Origin: an uncultured Oscillospiraceae bacterium
Lineage (GTDB): Bacteria > Bacillota > Clostridia > Oscillospirales > Ruminococcaceae
Assembly: GCA_900539695.1 (NCBI GenBank)
Contig: UQDG01000001.1
Coordinates: 62,001-126,000, forward strand
Direction: 5' to 3'
DNA length: 64,000 nucleotides
A program made the position numbers and the translations under genes. Shown one piece after another: positions 54,975 to 63,051 of this stretch (position 1 is the stretch's first letter; every line of letters begins with the position of its first letter). The notes under the pieces were generated by a model. The model had not been told where the DNA came from, did no database searches, and worked only from the letters and a program-made list of their open reading frames with translations.

Positions 54975-57263
54975 ATGCACGACAGTGAACAGGAACACAG
55001 CGGCATTACCGGCTGCCGTGTCACCTACGAATCTACGATTTTTTACAACGAAGCAAACAAATTCTCCATCATCGTTGTCAAAACCAATGATCCGCGCATT
55101 CCGCTGCAGGCTTGCAGCGACCGCTATTACGGCGACCGTATGCTGCGCTTTACGGCGGTGGGGTACGAACTGCCCCGCACCAAGGCGGTGGAGCTGGAAC
55201 TGGACGGTGAGTGGGTCGAGAGCAAGTACGGGTATCAGCTGCAGGTCGAGCAGTGGCAGGAAATCGTTCCGCAGACAGCGGACGGTCTGCTGGCATACTT
55301 GGGTTCCGGGCTTATCAAGGGCATCGGTCCCAAGACAGCAGAGGACATTGTTGCCACGTTCGGACCGGACACCCTGAATATCCTTGACAACGAGCCGGAA
55401 AAGCTGCTGCAAATCCGCGGCATCACCGAGGGAAAACTCAAGGACATTGAGGAATCCTACGCCGAGAGCCGCGTTCTGCGCAACCTTATGAGCCTTTTGG
55501 GGCCGTTCAAGATCACGCCCGCCACAGCACTGAAAATCTATCAGCACTTCGGCCCGGCATGTGTAGATATCCTCAAAAAATGCCCATATGATTTATGCCA
55601 GATTTCCGGCTTCGGCTTCAAGCGTGTGGATGGCATCGTCCGCAAGACGGACAATCGTCTGCACAGCACCGAGCGTATCAAAGGCGCAGTGCTCTACACG
55701 CTGGAGGATGCCCGCAGCAAATCAGGGCACCTATTCTTGCCATCGGAAGATTTAGTAAAGGAAACGCTGCTCCTGCTCAATGCGCCCATTCCCATCCCGG
55801 AACAGCGCGTCCGCACCGAGGAAGTGCAGGAAACCTTGCAGCAGATGATTCTGCATGGCGCAGTGGTTGCCTACAAGCAGTACCTGTACAGCCCGCGCGT
55901 GTTCGGGCAGGAGGACGACACCGCCCGCATGATTGCCGAGCGGCTTGCCAACATCAGCGTAGCCGAGAATATCGAGTCTGCGCTGGAATCGGTGCGCGAA
56001 AGTCTGGGCATCACGCTTTCCCAAAAGCAGGAACAGGCAGTGCGCACGGCGTTCCAGCATGGGCTGACGATTATCACCGGCTCGCCCGGTACCGGCAAGA
56101 CCACCGTGTTAAAGGCCATTATCGAGGTGTTCAAGAACCTACATCCAAAAGGAAAGTTCGCCCTCATGGCCCCCACGGGCCGTGCCAGCCGCCGCATGGC
56201 GGAAAGCACCGGCGTGGATGAAGCCCGCACGCTGCACAGCGCACTGGGCCTCGGCACCGGGGAAGAAGTAGGCGATGGCGAGCGCGTTCGCTTTGTGGAT
56301 GCCGACCTCGTCATTGTGGACGAGTTTTCTATGGTGGATATGTGGCTGGCACAGCAGTTTTTCAAGCGCATCGGTCAGCATACGCGGGTCGTTCTTGTGG
56401 GTGACCCGAACCAGCTGCCCAGCGTGGGCGCCGGCAACGTGTTCTACGAGCTGATCCACAGCGGAATGGTGCCTGTCACGGTACTGGATTGGATTTTCCG
56501 CCAGTCGAAAGACGGCCTGATTGCCTACAATGCGAAGTTCATCAACGAGGGCAGCACCAAGCTGTACTACGGCAATGACTTTGTGTTCGTGGACAGCCCG
56601 ACGCAAATCGAGACGGCGCGGCGCATCCAAGACATTTACTGCAAAGAAGCCGCCGAGCGTGGCATCGAGAACGTGCAGATCCTTTCGCCGTTCCGCGAGA
56701 AAGGCGAGGCAGCCTCCGAGCAGCTTAACCGTGCCATTCGGGAACGGGTCAACCCGTTCCGCTCGGCCGAGGAAGAAGTGAAGATCGGCAGCCGCATTTT
56801 TCGCGTCCATGACCGCGTTATGCAGACAAAGAACACCGAGAAAGTGTCCAACGGTGACCTCGGTTTTATTACCGGGATTACCACGAACAGCAAAGGCGAA
56901 CGGCTTGTGCAGATGGATTTTGGCGGCGACCGCAAGTTGACTTACACGACGGAACAACTGGCGCACGTTGACCTTGCTTATGCCACAACAATCCACAAGG
57001 CCATGGGCAGCGAGTTTGAAACGGTCATTATCCCCATCGTCAAGGCACACACAATCATGCTGTATCGTAATTTATTGTATACAGCCGTGACCCGTGCCAA
57101 GAAAAAAGTCATCCTTGTGGGACATAAGCCGATTCTGTTTATGGCGGTTCACCGCGCGGATATCAGCAAGCGCAACACCATGCTGGGCGAGCGCATCCAC
57201 CTGTACTGCAAGGCATACCACACCGAACGAAACGCACTGCCGGAACTGCAACAGGCCGGCTGA
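54975..57263 (+). CDS. RecD2-like DNA helicase
   Basis: 762 residues from the ATG behind AAGGGAG. The N-terminal part has tandem helix-hairpin-helix-like segments (GLIKGIGPKTAEDI, KLLQIRGITEGKLKDI) as in RecD2. The helicase core has Walker A GSPGTGKTTV (about 368-377), DEFSMVDMWL (motif II), GDPNQLPSVGAG (motif III) and a C-terminal UvrD-like motif VTRAKKKVILVGHK. It is a 5'-3' SF1B helicase. The placement after a nuclease gene suggests joint action in element replication or recombination. Confidence 0.92.
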   Translation: MHDSEQEHSGITGCRVTYESTIFYNEANKFSIIVVKTNDPRIPLQACSDRYYGDRMLRFTAVGYELPRTKAVELELDGEWVESKYGYQLQVEQWQEIVPQTADGLLAYLGSGLIKGIGPKTAEDIVATFGPDTLNILDNEPEKLLQIRGITEGKLKDIEESYAESRVLRNLMSLLGPFKITPATALKIYQHFGPACVDILKKCPYDLCQISGFGFKRVDGIVRKTDNRLHSTERIKGAVLYTLEDARSKSGHLFLPSEDLVKETLLLLNAPIPIPEQRVRTEEVQETLQQMILHGAVVAYKQYLYSPRVFGQEDDTARMIAERLANISVAENIESALESVRESLGITLSQKQEQAVRTAFQHGLTIITGSPGTGKTTVLKAIIEVFKNLHPKGKFALMAPTGRASRRMAESTGVDEARTLHSALGLGTGEEVGDGERVRFVDADLVIVDEFSMVDMWLAQQFFKRIGQHTRVVLVGDPNQLPSVGAGNVFYELIHSGMVPVTVLDWIFRQSKDGLIAYNAKFINEGSTKLYYGNDFVFVDSPTQIETARRIQDIYCKEAAERGIENVQILSPFREKGEAASEQLNRAIRERVNPFRSAEEEVKIGSRIFRVHDRVMQTKNTEKVSNGDLGFITGITTNSKGERLVQMDFGGDRKLTYTTEQLAHVDLAYATTIHKAMGSEFETVIIPIVKAHTIMLYRNLLYTAVTRAKKKVILVGHKPILFMAVHRADISKRNTMLGERIHLYCKAYHTERNALPELQQAG

Positions 57264-57290
57264 ATGTAATAATGAAGGGAGAAATCACCC

Positions 57291-58244
57291 ATGAAAGGGA
57301 ATCAAGAACCTATGCTGTACACTACCAACGCCGCTGTGGCATCCTTAAACCATGTACCCGGCTTTGACCCGCTGAAATTCCTGCGCCGCACAACTTCCCG
57401 CAAAACCGGGGAGGACGTGATGCGTCTCGATTTGCGGTACAAAAAGCTGTGGTTCCGGCTGGCTTGCCCCACGGGGCGGCTGAAGCTCAACGCCCTGCGC
57501 ATTACCGAGAAAATGGCAATTTTTGAAGCCAAGGTCTACCGTGACCGCGAGGATGCCGAACCGCTGAGCAGCTACGTTGCCAACTGCACGCTGGACGCAA
57601 CGCCCGGTGGGCTGTATGTGGAAGCTGCGCAGGAGGAAGCGCTGGACACGGCGCTCTCCAATGCGGGCTTCGGCATCCAGTTTACCGATGTGGGCAGCGA
57701 ATCCGAGGAATACGGCAGTGAGGTGCCGGTGGGAGCAAAAGCAGAGATTGCCAAGCCTGTGCAGACGAAAGTGGAAGTCGCAGAGCCTGTGCAGAAGCAG
57801 CCGGAGTCCGTGAAAGCTACCCCGCAGGAGTCTGCCAAGACTGACCCGCTGGATGCCATCATGGCGGACGATATGCCTGTTCCCGAACAGGTCACGGCAG
57901 AAGTCGTAGAAAAGCCTAAGACGGTTGTGCTGGAATCCGTGCAGTCTGCACAGACCCCGCCAGAACCGACGCAGAATGTCATTGTGCTGGAACAGGAACC
58001 GCCCGCCGCTGCGTATACCCAAAGCAGCCCGGTGGAGGAGATCCGCCGGCAGATGACCTACGAGCAGGCGCAGAACGTCATCGTAGACTGCGGCACCTGC
58101 AAGGGCTGGACGCTGGCACAGGTCGCTGACCGCCGCCCTGCCAGCCTGCGCTGGTATGTGAAAGGCTATCAGGGAGAAAACAACATCCTCCGCGCGGCGG
58201 CCGCCATTATATGGGACAGCTTGCAGGAGAAACAGGCGGGATAA
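57291..58244 (+). CDS. Element protein with ExoX-like C-terminal motif
   Basis: 317 residues behind GAAGGGAG. The N-terminal about 130 residues form a compact domain of unknown type (FDPLKFLRRTTSRKTGEDV start). The middle (150-250) is a Pro/Glu/Val-rich linker with repeated EPVQ and PVQ. The C-terminal about 50 residues (GTCKGWTLAQVADRRPASLRW) resemble the small C-terminal module found in exodeoxyribonuclease X-like and element proteins. Function is unknown. Confidence 0.55.
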   Translation: MKGNQEPMLYTTNAAVASLNHVPGFDPLKFLRRTTSRKTGEDVMRLDLRYKKLWFRLACPTGRLKLNALRITEKMAIFEAKVYRDREDAEPLSSYVANCTLDATPGGLYVEAAQEEALDTALSNAGFGIQFTDVGSESEEYGSEVPVGAKAEIAKPVQTKVEVAEPVQKQPESVKATPQESAKTDPLDAIMADDMPVPEQVTAEVVEKPKTVVLESVQSAQTPPEPTQNVIVLEQEPPAAAYTQSSPVEEIRRQMTYEQAQNVIVDCGTCKGWTLAQVADRRPASLRWYVKGYQGENNILRAAAAIIWDSLQEKQAG

Positions 58245-58265
58245 CCGGAAAGGAGGCCGTTTTGC

Positions 58266-59393
58266 ATGACCTCATCTTCCGATACGTTTCCGTTTGGCAT
58301 TGCCGATGTAGTAGAACTGCTGGGGCTTACTGTCCGTCGCCGTCTGCCGTCGAGCCTGTACTTAAACTGCCCCTTTTGTGGGGACCAGCGCGGGCGGCTC
58401 AACGTCAACACAGACAAAAACGTCTGGCGCTGCAACCGCTGCGGCGCGGCGGGCGGAATGCTGGCACTGTATGCCCGCTATAACTGCACCGGCAATGCCG
58501 ATGCCTACCGCGAGATTTGTGAAGCGCTGGGGCGATACACACCCCGGCCAAGGGTGAATGACTGCATCGGGGTAAAGCCAGAGCAAAATGTCCGCGCAAC
58601 CCCGCAGGAGATCCATCAGACCTACTCGCTGCTGCTCTCCATGCTACCGCTGACACCCACGCACAAAGCGCATCTGCTGTCACCGCGGCGCGGGCTGACT
58701 GAGGAGCAGATCGCAAGGTTCGGGTTCAAATCGACCCCGCCTGCGTTTCTGTGCCGCAGTTATGCCGAGCGTCTGCAGCGGCAGGGCTGCACCTTGCAGG
58801 GTGTGCCGGGCTTCTATACGGACAATGCCGGGCGGTGGACGATCAATTTCGGCAGCCGCACGGCGGGCATCCTGCTCCCGGCTGTCGGTATGGATGGTTT
58901 AATCTGTGGTATGCAGATACGGCTGGACACGCCGCTGCGCCGTAGGGATGACCCACCGGGTAAAAGCGGAGCAAAATACATCTGGCTGTCTTCTATCGGC
59001 AAGCCGCATGGTGTGACCTCCGGCAGTCCGCTGCATTTTGTGGGCGAACCGTTTGCCAAGACCGTGTATGTGACCGAAGGACTGCTTAAAGCTGATATTG
59101 CCCACTGCCTGACAGGGCGTTCGTTTGTCGCTGTGGCAGGGGTGAACAGCTTGAACGGTTTGGAATCCGCACTGCGCTGCATGGCACAGAACGGCACCAA
59201 GCTGGTCGTGGAAGCCTACGACATGGACAAGTCAGAGAATGAATATGTGGCAGACGCCGCCGAAAAGGTACAGCAGATCGCCCATACAGCCGGGCTGCAA
59301 AGCACAAGCCTTGTCTGGAATACTGCCTACAAGGGCATAGATGACTGGCAGCTTGCTTTGCGGCAGGAAGAAACAAAAGAAAAAGCGGCTTGA
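58266..59393 (+). CDS. Primase-like protein (CHC2 zinc finger plus TOPRIM-like domain)
   Basis: 375 residues. The zinc ribbon CPFCGD (about 36) with CNRCGAAGG (about 58) matches the CHC2 finger of DnaG-type primases. The C-terminal half (VYVTEGLLKADIAHCL, VEAYDMDKSENEYV) looks like a TOPRIM-related domain, with Glu in TEG and the DMD pair. It is shorter than DnaG and lacks its helicase-binding tail. It would prime element DNA synthesis. Confidence 0.82.
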   Translation: MTSSSDTFPFGIADVVELLGLTVRRRLPSSLYLNCPFCGDQRGRLNVNTDKNVWRCNRCGAAGGMLALYARYNCTGNADAYREICEALGRYTPRPRVNDCIGVKPEQNVRATPQEIHQTYSLLLSMLPLTPTHKAHLLSPRRGLTEEQIARFGFKSTPPAFLCRSYAERLQRQGCTLQGVPGFYTDNAGRWTINFGSRTAGILLPAVGMDGLICGMQIRLDTPLRRRDDPPGKSGAKYIWLSSIGKPHGVTSGSPLHFVGEPFAKTVYVTEGLLKADIAHCLTGRSFVAVAGVNSLNGLESALRCMAQNGTKLVVEAYDMDKSENEYVADAAEKVQQIAHTAGLQSTSLVWNTAYKGIDDWQLALRQEETKEKAA

Positions 59394-59409
59394 TGCCGCG
59401 CAAAGTTAT

Positions 59410-59445
59410 GGCAGAGAGCTAAATTGACGGCTCTCTGCCTTTTTT
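59410..59445 (+). terminator. Terminator just before the pcfK ribosome site
   Basis: GGCAGAGAGC and GCTCTCTGCC (10-nt loop) followed by TTTTTT; the AGAAAGGACGG site starts directly after. Termination here would lower pcfK/pcfJ relative to the replication genes. Confidence 0.85.
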
Positions 59446-59457
59446 AGAAAGGACGGA

Positions 59458-60234
59458 ATGATGGGTATACTCTCTGAAATGGATATGATGAACCGCGATG
59501 CCGAGGATGATGCTTTTGAGGTGTCCTCGGACAGTGAAACTGTAGATTCTTTCAGCGAAGAATTTGAGCCGGTTGAACCCCCAAAGCCAGACCCGCAAGC
59601 GGAGGACGCGGAAGAAGCCCGCAAAAAGGCTGAATTTGATGCTGCCGAAGCCAAGCGCAAAGCCGAATGGGAAGCAAAACAGGCACAGAAGAAACTGCGG
59701 GAGCAGCAGGAGCTGGACCGTCTTGCCGCTATGTCGGATGATGACGTGATGCAGGCATCCATGAACCGCGTTTCGCAGGATACCGAGCGCCTGACCCGCC
59801 GCAACATGAAGCTATGCGTCATGGAGGACGTGCAGACCGAGTGTCTGGCTGACCCCGCTTTTGCCCGCCTTGTGATGAACCCCAAGAAAAAGATGCTGAA
59901 TTGCTTCCACTACATCAACCGCAAGGCGCGGGAGTATCTGGAACAGGAAATGAAGGACAATGACGAAAAGCCTATGGGCGGCGGTTTCGGCGGCGATGTG
60001 CCGGACGAACTCTGCTACCAGTGGGCGCGGGAATATTTCCGCGATGCCGAAGCCAAGGAGGATGCCGAACCGGAAGAAAAGTTTGTCCCCAAAACTTACA
60101 ACGGGAAAATGCCCAAGGCAGGCAAAGTCAAAAAAGATAAGCCCAAGAAAGCAGCGCCCAAACCAGCCCCGAAACCCGCGAACGAAGAACAGCTCACCTT
60201 TGGTGACTTCGGCACAGAGGAGGCAGCAGGATGA
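59458..60234 (+). CDS. PcfK-like protein
   Basis: 258 residues. An acidic N-terminus is followed by a long Ala/Lys/Glu coiled-coil (about 50-95), then a conserved stretch CFHYINRKAREYLEQEM and DELCYQWAREYFRD, which I recognise from PcfK family proteins of conjugative elements. The C-terminus is Lys/Pro-rich and ends EEQLTFGDFG. It overlaps pcfJ by 4 nt. Its role in conjugation is not defined. Confidence 0.8.
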   Translation: MMGILSEMDMMNRDAEDDAFEVSSDSETVDSFSEEFEPVEPPKPDPQAEDAEEARKKAEFDAAEAKRKAEWEAKQAQKKLREQQELDRLAAMSDDDVMQASMNRVSQDTERLTRRNMKLCVMEDVQTECLADPAFARLVMNPKKKMLNCFHYINRKAREYLEQEMKDNDEKPMGGGFGGDVPDELCYQWAREYFRDAEAKEDAEPEEKFVPKTYNGKMPKAGKVKKDKPKKAAPKPAPKPANEEQLTFGDFGTEEAAG

Positions 60235-62240
60235 AACTGGACAAACGAGCCTGCCGCCATGCAGCCAATGTTCCGCTGCACATCAGCCTAAATGCCGGTG
60301 TGTTGTACACGGAACGGGTGAAATACCTTGTCACCGCTGCCGTCAAACTGCTTGGCGGGCATAGGGTGCTGACAGTTTACTTCTATGACTGTGAACGCCT
60401 GAAAACAAATGACCGTATGCCGAAGTGGGTCGTGTTTCAGGGCAAGGATACCTTTGCCACGCTGGAGCGTGATGCCGAGGGGAACGTCAAGTGGCGGGAT
60501 GCCATGCTGATGAGCCTTGCCGATGAAAGTTTCTATAATTTTAGAGAATCCTGCGTTTTCTATAAAGGGACGGATGGCGCTGCAATCGCGGACTTTATCC
60601 ATCGCAACGTAAGTGGCATCGCCGTGTTGAAGGAGTTACAGAACTATCAGTATAGCATCCGTAATAAGCAGGCAAAAGCTCGCCGCTGCAAACGTGATGC
60701 GGACATAGTCGAGAAAATGAAAAAGGTCCCGGCTGCACCCTCAAACTTGGCACACTGGATTGACCAAAATGTCATGCCGCACTATCTGTTTTATTCGTAT
60801 GACAGGAACCAGCCAGCAACGCAGGTTTTTTGTACCTATTGCGAGAAGTTTTCTGTGATAAAAAAGCCGAAAACCGGAAAAATCTTTGTCTGCCCGCAAT
60901 GCAAACAAAAGGCAATCGCCAAAGCGCAGGGGAGAAGAGCCGCCTACCATGAGGACAGGGAAACCTGCCAGGTTATTCAAAAAATCAGCGATGAAGAATT
61001 GCTGATACGGATCTTCAAGGTACGCTGGGCATATAAGGAAAAAAAGAATACGCCTGCGAAAGAAATTTATGAGAACGCAAGGTTATTTATCCGCGTCGTT
61101 GGGAAAGAAGGCACCGACACAGAAGCGTTCTATTATGACAGCGGTTATGATAGCGCAACACACTGGCGGAGAGGAAACCGTCCGAGGTTTTCTCCCTATA
61201 CAAGCAGTTATGAAGCCGATGATACCGGGGCGGTTTACCTGCCATCACTGAAAAGAGCCTTGCAGGGAACACCGTGGCAGTATTGCGCACTCCGGCAGTT
61301 CTATGAACCTACGAAGGAGGCTATGCAGGTCAGTACCTATCTGCGCGTATATCGGCGCCATCCAAAACTTATTGAGCATCTTGTTAAAGTTGGATTCGAG
61401 CGCATCGTTTCAGACATTGTGTATCGGCACGGTATGGGAGCAGAAATTGATGCCACACAAAAACGCACGCACCGCATTTTACGGGTCAACAAAGAAGACT
61501 TGGCCATGCTGCGTGAATTAAATGCTGGCGTTGATACACTGAAAGCATACCAGCAATATGTAAAGCTTAATTTGCGTGGCCGGCAGGAACTTTTGCAGTG
61601 GCAGCTCAAAAATCATGTGCATACGGTTCCAACGCAGTGGTTTGCCTATATGACGGCAAGAAAATTCATGCGCTATATGGACAGCCAGCTGCCAGACTAT
61701 ATGCAGCTGAAGCGGGCTTTCCTCTATCGTTCCCCGATGGAAGAAGCAATCTCGACTTACAGCGACTATCTGCAAATGTGTCAAGAACAGAATTATGATA
61801 TGAAAAGCAGTCAGGTTTTGTTTCCCAAACACTGCAATGAGGCCCATGACGAGTTGAGCCGATACATTAAGAAGTGTAGGGACGAGCAAACAAAGCGTGC
61901 ATTTCGTGAAGTATATGAGCATTTGGCAGAAAAGGCTAACCTCACTTCAAAGAAACTGCAAATTGTCTGCCCCAAGCAAACCGATGACCTCATCGCAGAA
62001 GGACAGGCTTTGCACCACTGTGTCGGCACCTATATTGAGCGAGTGGCAGCGAAAAAATGTCTGATCGTGTTTGTCCGCCGCGTGGAAGAACCAAAAAAGC
62101 CGTATGTGACCGTGGAGGTGCGCAATGGTAAAATCGAGCAAATCCATGGCGACCACAACAGCGACCCTACGGAAGAAGTAAAAAAGTTTGTTGACCTGTG
62201 GAGCCGCAAGGTGCTGCCAATGGCTTTGCAGGCCGCGTAA
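60231..62240 (+). CDS. PcfJ-like protein
   Basis: 669 residues. A zinc-ribbon-like segment CTYCEKFS..CPQCKQKA (about 200-225) lies in the N-terminal half. The C-terminal hallmark is AEGQALHHCVGTYIERVA (about 590) followed by PYVTVEVRNGKIEQIHGDHN, characteristic of PcfJ. It is translationally coupled to pcfK. PcfJ/PcfK pairs are common cargo of Firmicutes conjugative elements, but their biochemical activity is not known. Base composition is visibly more AT-rich between about 60500 and 61900 than in the flanking genes. Confidence 0.88.
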   Translation: MKLDKRACRHAANVPLHISLNAGVLYTERVKYLVTAAVKLLGGHRVLTVYFYDCERLKTNDRMPKWVVFQGKDTFATLERDAEGNVKWRDAMLMSLADESFYNFRESCVFYKGTDGAAIADFIHRNVSGIAVLKELQNYQYSIRNKQAKARRCKRDADIVEKMKKVPAAPSNLAHWIDQNVMPHYLFYSYDRNQPATQVFCTYCEKFSVIKKPKTGKIFVCPQCKQKAIAKAQGRRAAYHEDRETCQVIQKISDEELLIRIFKVRWAYKEKKNTPAKEIYENARLFIRVVGKEGTDTEAFYYDSGYDSATHWRRGNRPRFSPYTSSYEADDTGAVYLPSLKRALQGTPWQYCALRQFYEPTKEAMQVSTYLRVYRRHPKLIEHLVKVGFERIVSDIVYRHGMGAEIDATQKRTHRILRVNKEDLAMLRELNAGVDTLKAYQQYVKLNLRGRQELLQWQLKNHVHTVPTQWFAYMTARKFMRYMDSQLPDYMQLKRAFLYRSPMEEAISTYSDYLQMCQEQNYDMKSSQVLFPKHCNEAHDELSRYIKKCRDEQTKRAFREVYEHLAEKANLTSKKLQIVCPKQTDDLIAEGQALHHCVGTYIERVAAKKCLIVFVRRVEEPKKPYVTVEVRNGKIEQIHGDHNSDPTEEVKKFVDLWSRKVLPMALQAA

Positions 62241-62259
62241 GAAAGGAAGTGCTTGTCTT

Positions 62260-62460
62260 ATGAAGCAACTTGGAAATCTCGCCATCGTCTGCGCCCGGCG
62301 CAAGGATGTGACTCTGCGCATTGAGCAGGGGAGAGTGATGGTCATGCTGGATGGCCCCTACGCGCCGACAGCGTTTTCTGCCGATTGGGATGACGATGAA
62401 ACCATCCTGTCGGTGATCAATGAACTGAACTTCGGCCACTGTGCCCCCAAAAGCAAATGA
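62260..62460 (+). CDS. Small conserved-looking element protein
   Basis: 66 residues from the ATG behind GAAAGGAAG. It opens MKQLGNLAIVCARRKDVTLR and has an acidic middle (SADWDDDETI). No domain is recognised. It follows pcfJ by 19 nt and overlaps the next gene by 4 nt (ATGA). Confidence 0.6.
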   Translation: MKQLGNLAIVCARRKDVTLRIEQGRVMVMLDGPYAPTAFSADWDDDETILSVINELNFGHCAPKSK

Positions 62461-62675
62461 AAACTGAGGAATGGCAAGAGAAAGCCGCTTTCATAGCCAA
62501 GCTGCGGGAACTAACAGAACGCTTGAACAGCTGCCGCGCGGCGTATGAAGCCCATACGCCGTTGGTAAGTGATGAGGTCTATGATATTCTGTTCAGCGAC
62601 TTGCAGACATTGGAAAGCTGGCTGGGGTTGAGGATGAAAAACTCACCCACCAAGGAAGGTAACCACTTGATTTGA
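62457..62675 (+). CDS. Small protein resembling the N-terminal (Ia) domain of DNA ligase LigA
   Basis: 72 residues. LRELTERLNSCRAAYEAHTP, VSDEVYDILFSDLQTLE and a terminal NSPTKEG follow the same order as the first 70 residues of NAD-dependent DNA ligases (LRxxLNxxNYxYY, VSDAEYDxLFxELxxLE, SPTQRVG). The tyrosine pair that contacts NMN is reduced to one Tyr. It lacks an adenylation core, so it is not a ligase by itself. The similarity is by eye and should be tested. Confidence 0.55.
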   Translation: MKTEEWQEKAAFIAKLRELTERLNSCRAAYEAHTPLVSDEVYDILFSDLQTLESWLGLRMKNSPTKEGNHLI

Positions 62676-62680
62676 AACAG

Positions 62681-62728
62681 CCTCCAACCTATACGGTTTT
62701 GCCGCATAGATTGGAGGTTCTTGCTTGG
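62681..62728 (+). terminator. Hairpin after the pcfJ operon
   Basis: CCTCCAACCTAT and ATAGATTGGAGG (one mismatch, 13-nt loop) followed by TTCTTGCTT; a moderate intrinsic terminator. Confidence 0.7.
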
Positions 62729-62762
62729 CCGAAAATAAAACAGGATGAACTTCAGCGGCAAA

Positions 62763-62791
62763 TTGACGTTTTCTACGATTTATGGTATTAT
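62763..62791 (+). promoter_or_regulatory. Promoter of leader B
   Basis: TTGACG (62763-62768), 17-nt spacer and TATTAT (62786-62791). Confidence 0.7.
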
Positions 62792-62797
62792 ACTGGT

Positions 62798-63051
62798 GTA
62801 AGTGATGTATGTGTCCTGCAAAGCAATTTGCACTGACACACGTTGTTATTTTTGTACTTTGTGCCTGCAATGCCGTTGACCGTCTGGTCTGTGCATCGCA
62901 GGCATTTTTTATCCGCCGGGGGCTGCCCCGTATAAAGCGAGAATGACTTTTGTACTGCTATTGGCAGCGAAGGAAAGTTATTCTCGTTTTTTTGTTTTGG
63001 TTTAGCGCCGCCCGGCGTTAAAAATAAAAATTCAAGAAAGGCGAGATTACA
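62798..63051 (+). ncRNA. Structured leader RNA B of the element
   Basis: Same order as leader A. TGCCTGC-A-ATGC..GCAT-C-GCAGGCA (62862-62904) is followed by six T. GCGAGAA..TTCTCG (62937-62986) is followed by seven T. TTTAGCGCC-GCCC-GGCGTTAAA (63001-63022) lies before the ribosome site. Stem sequences differ from leader A but stay paired. Upstream, ACACGYTGTT and TTTGTA are shared between the copies. Confidence 0.65.
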
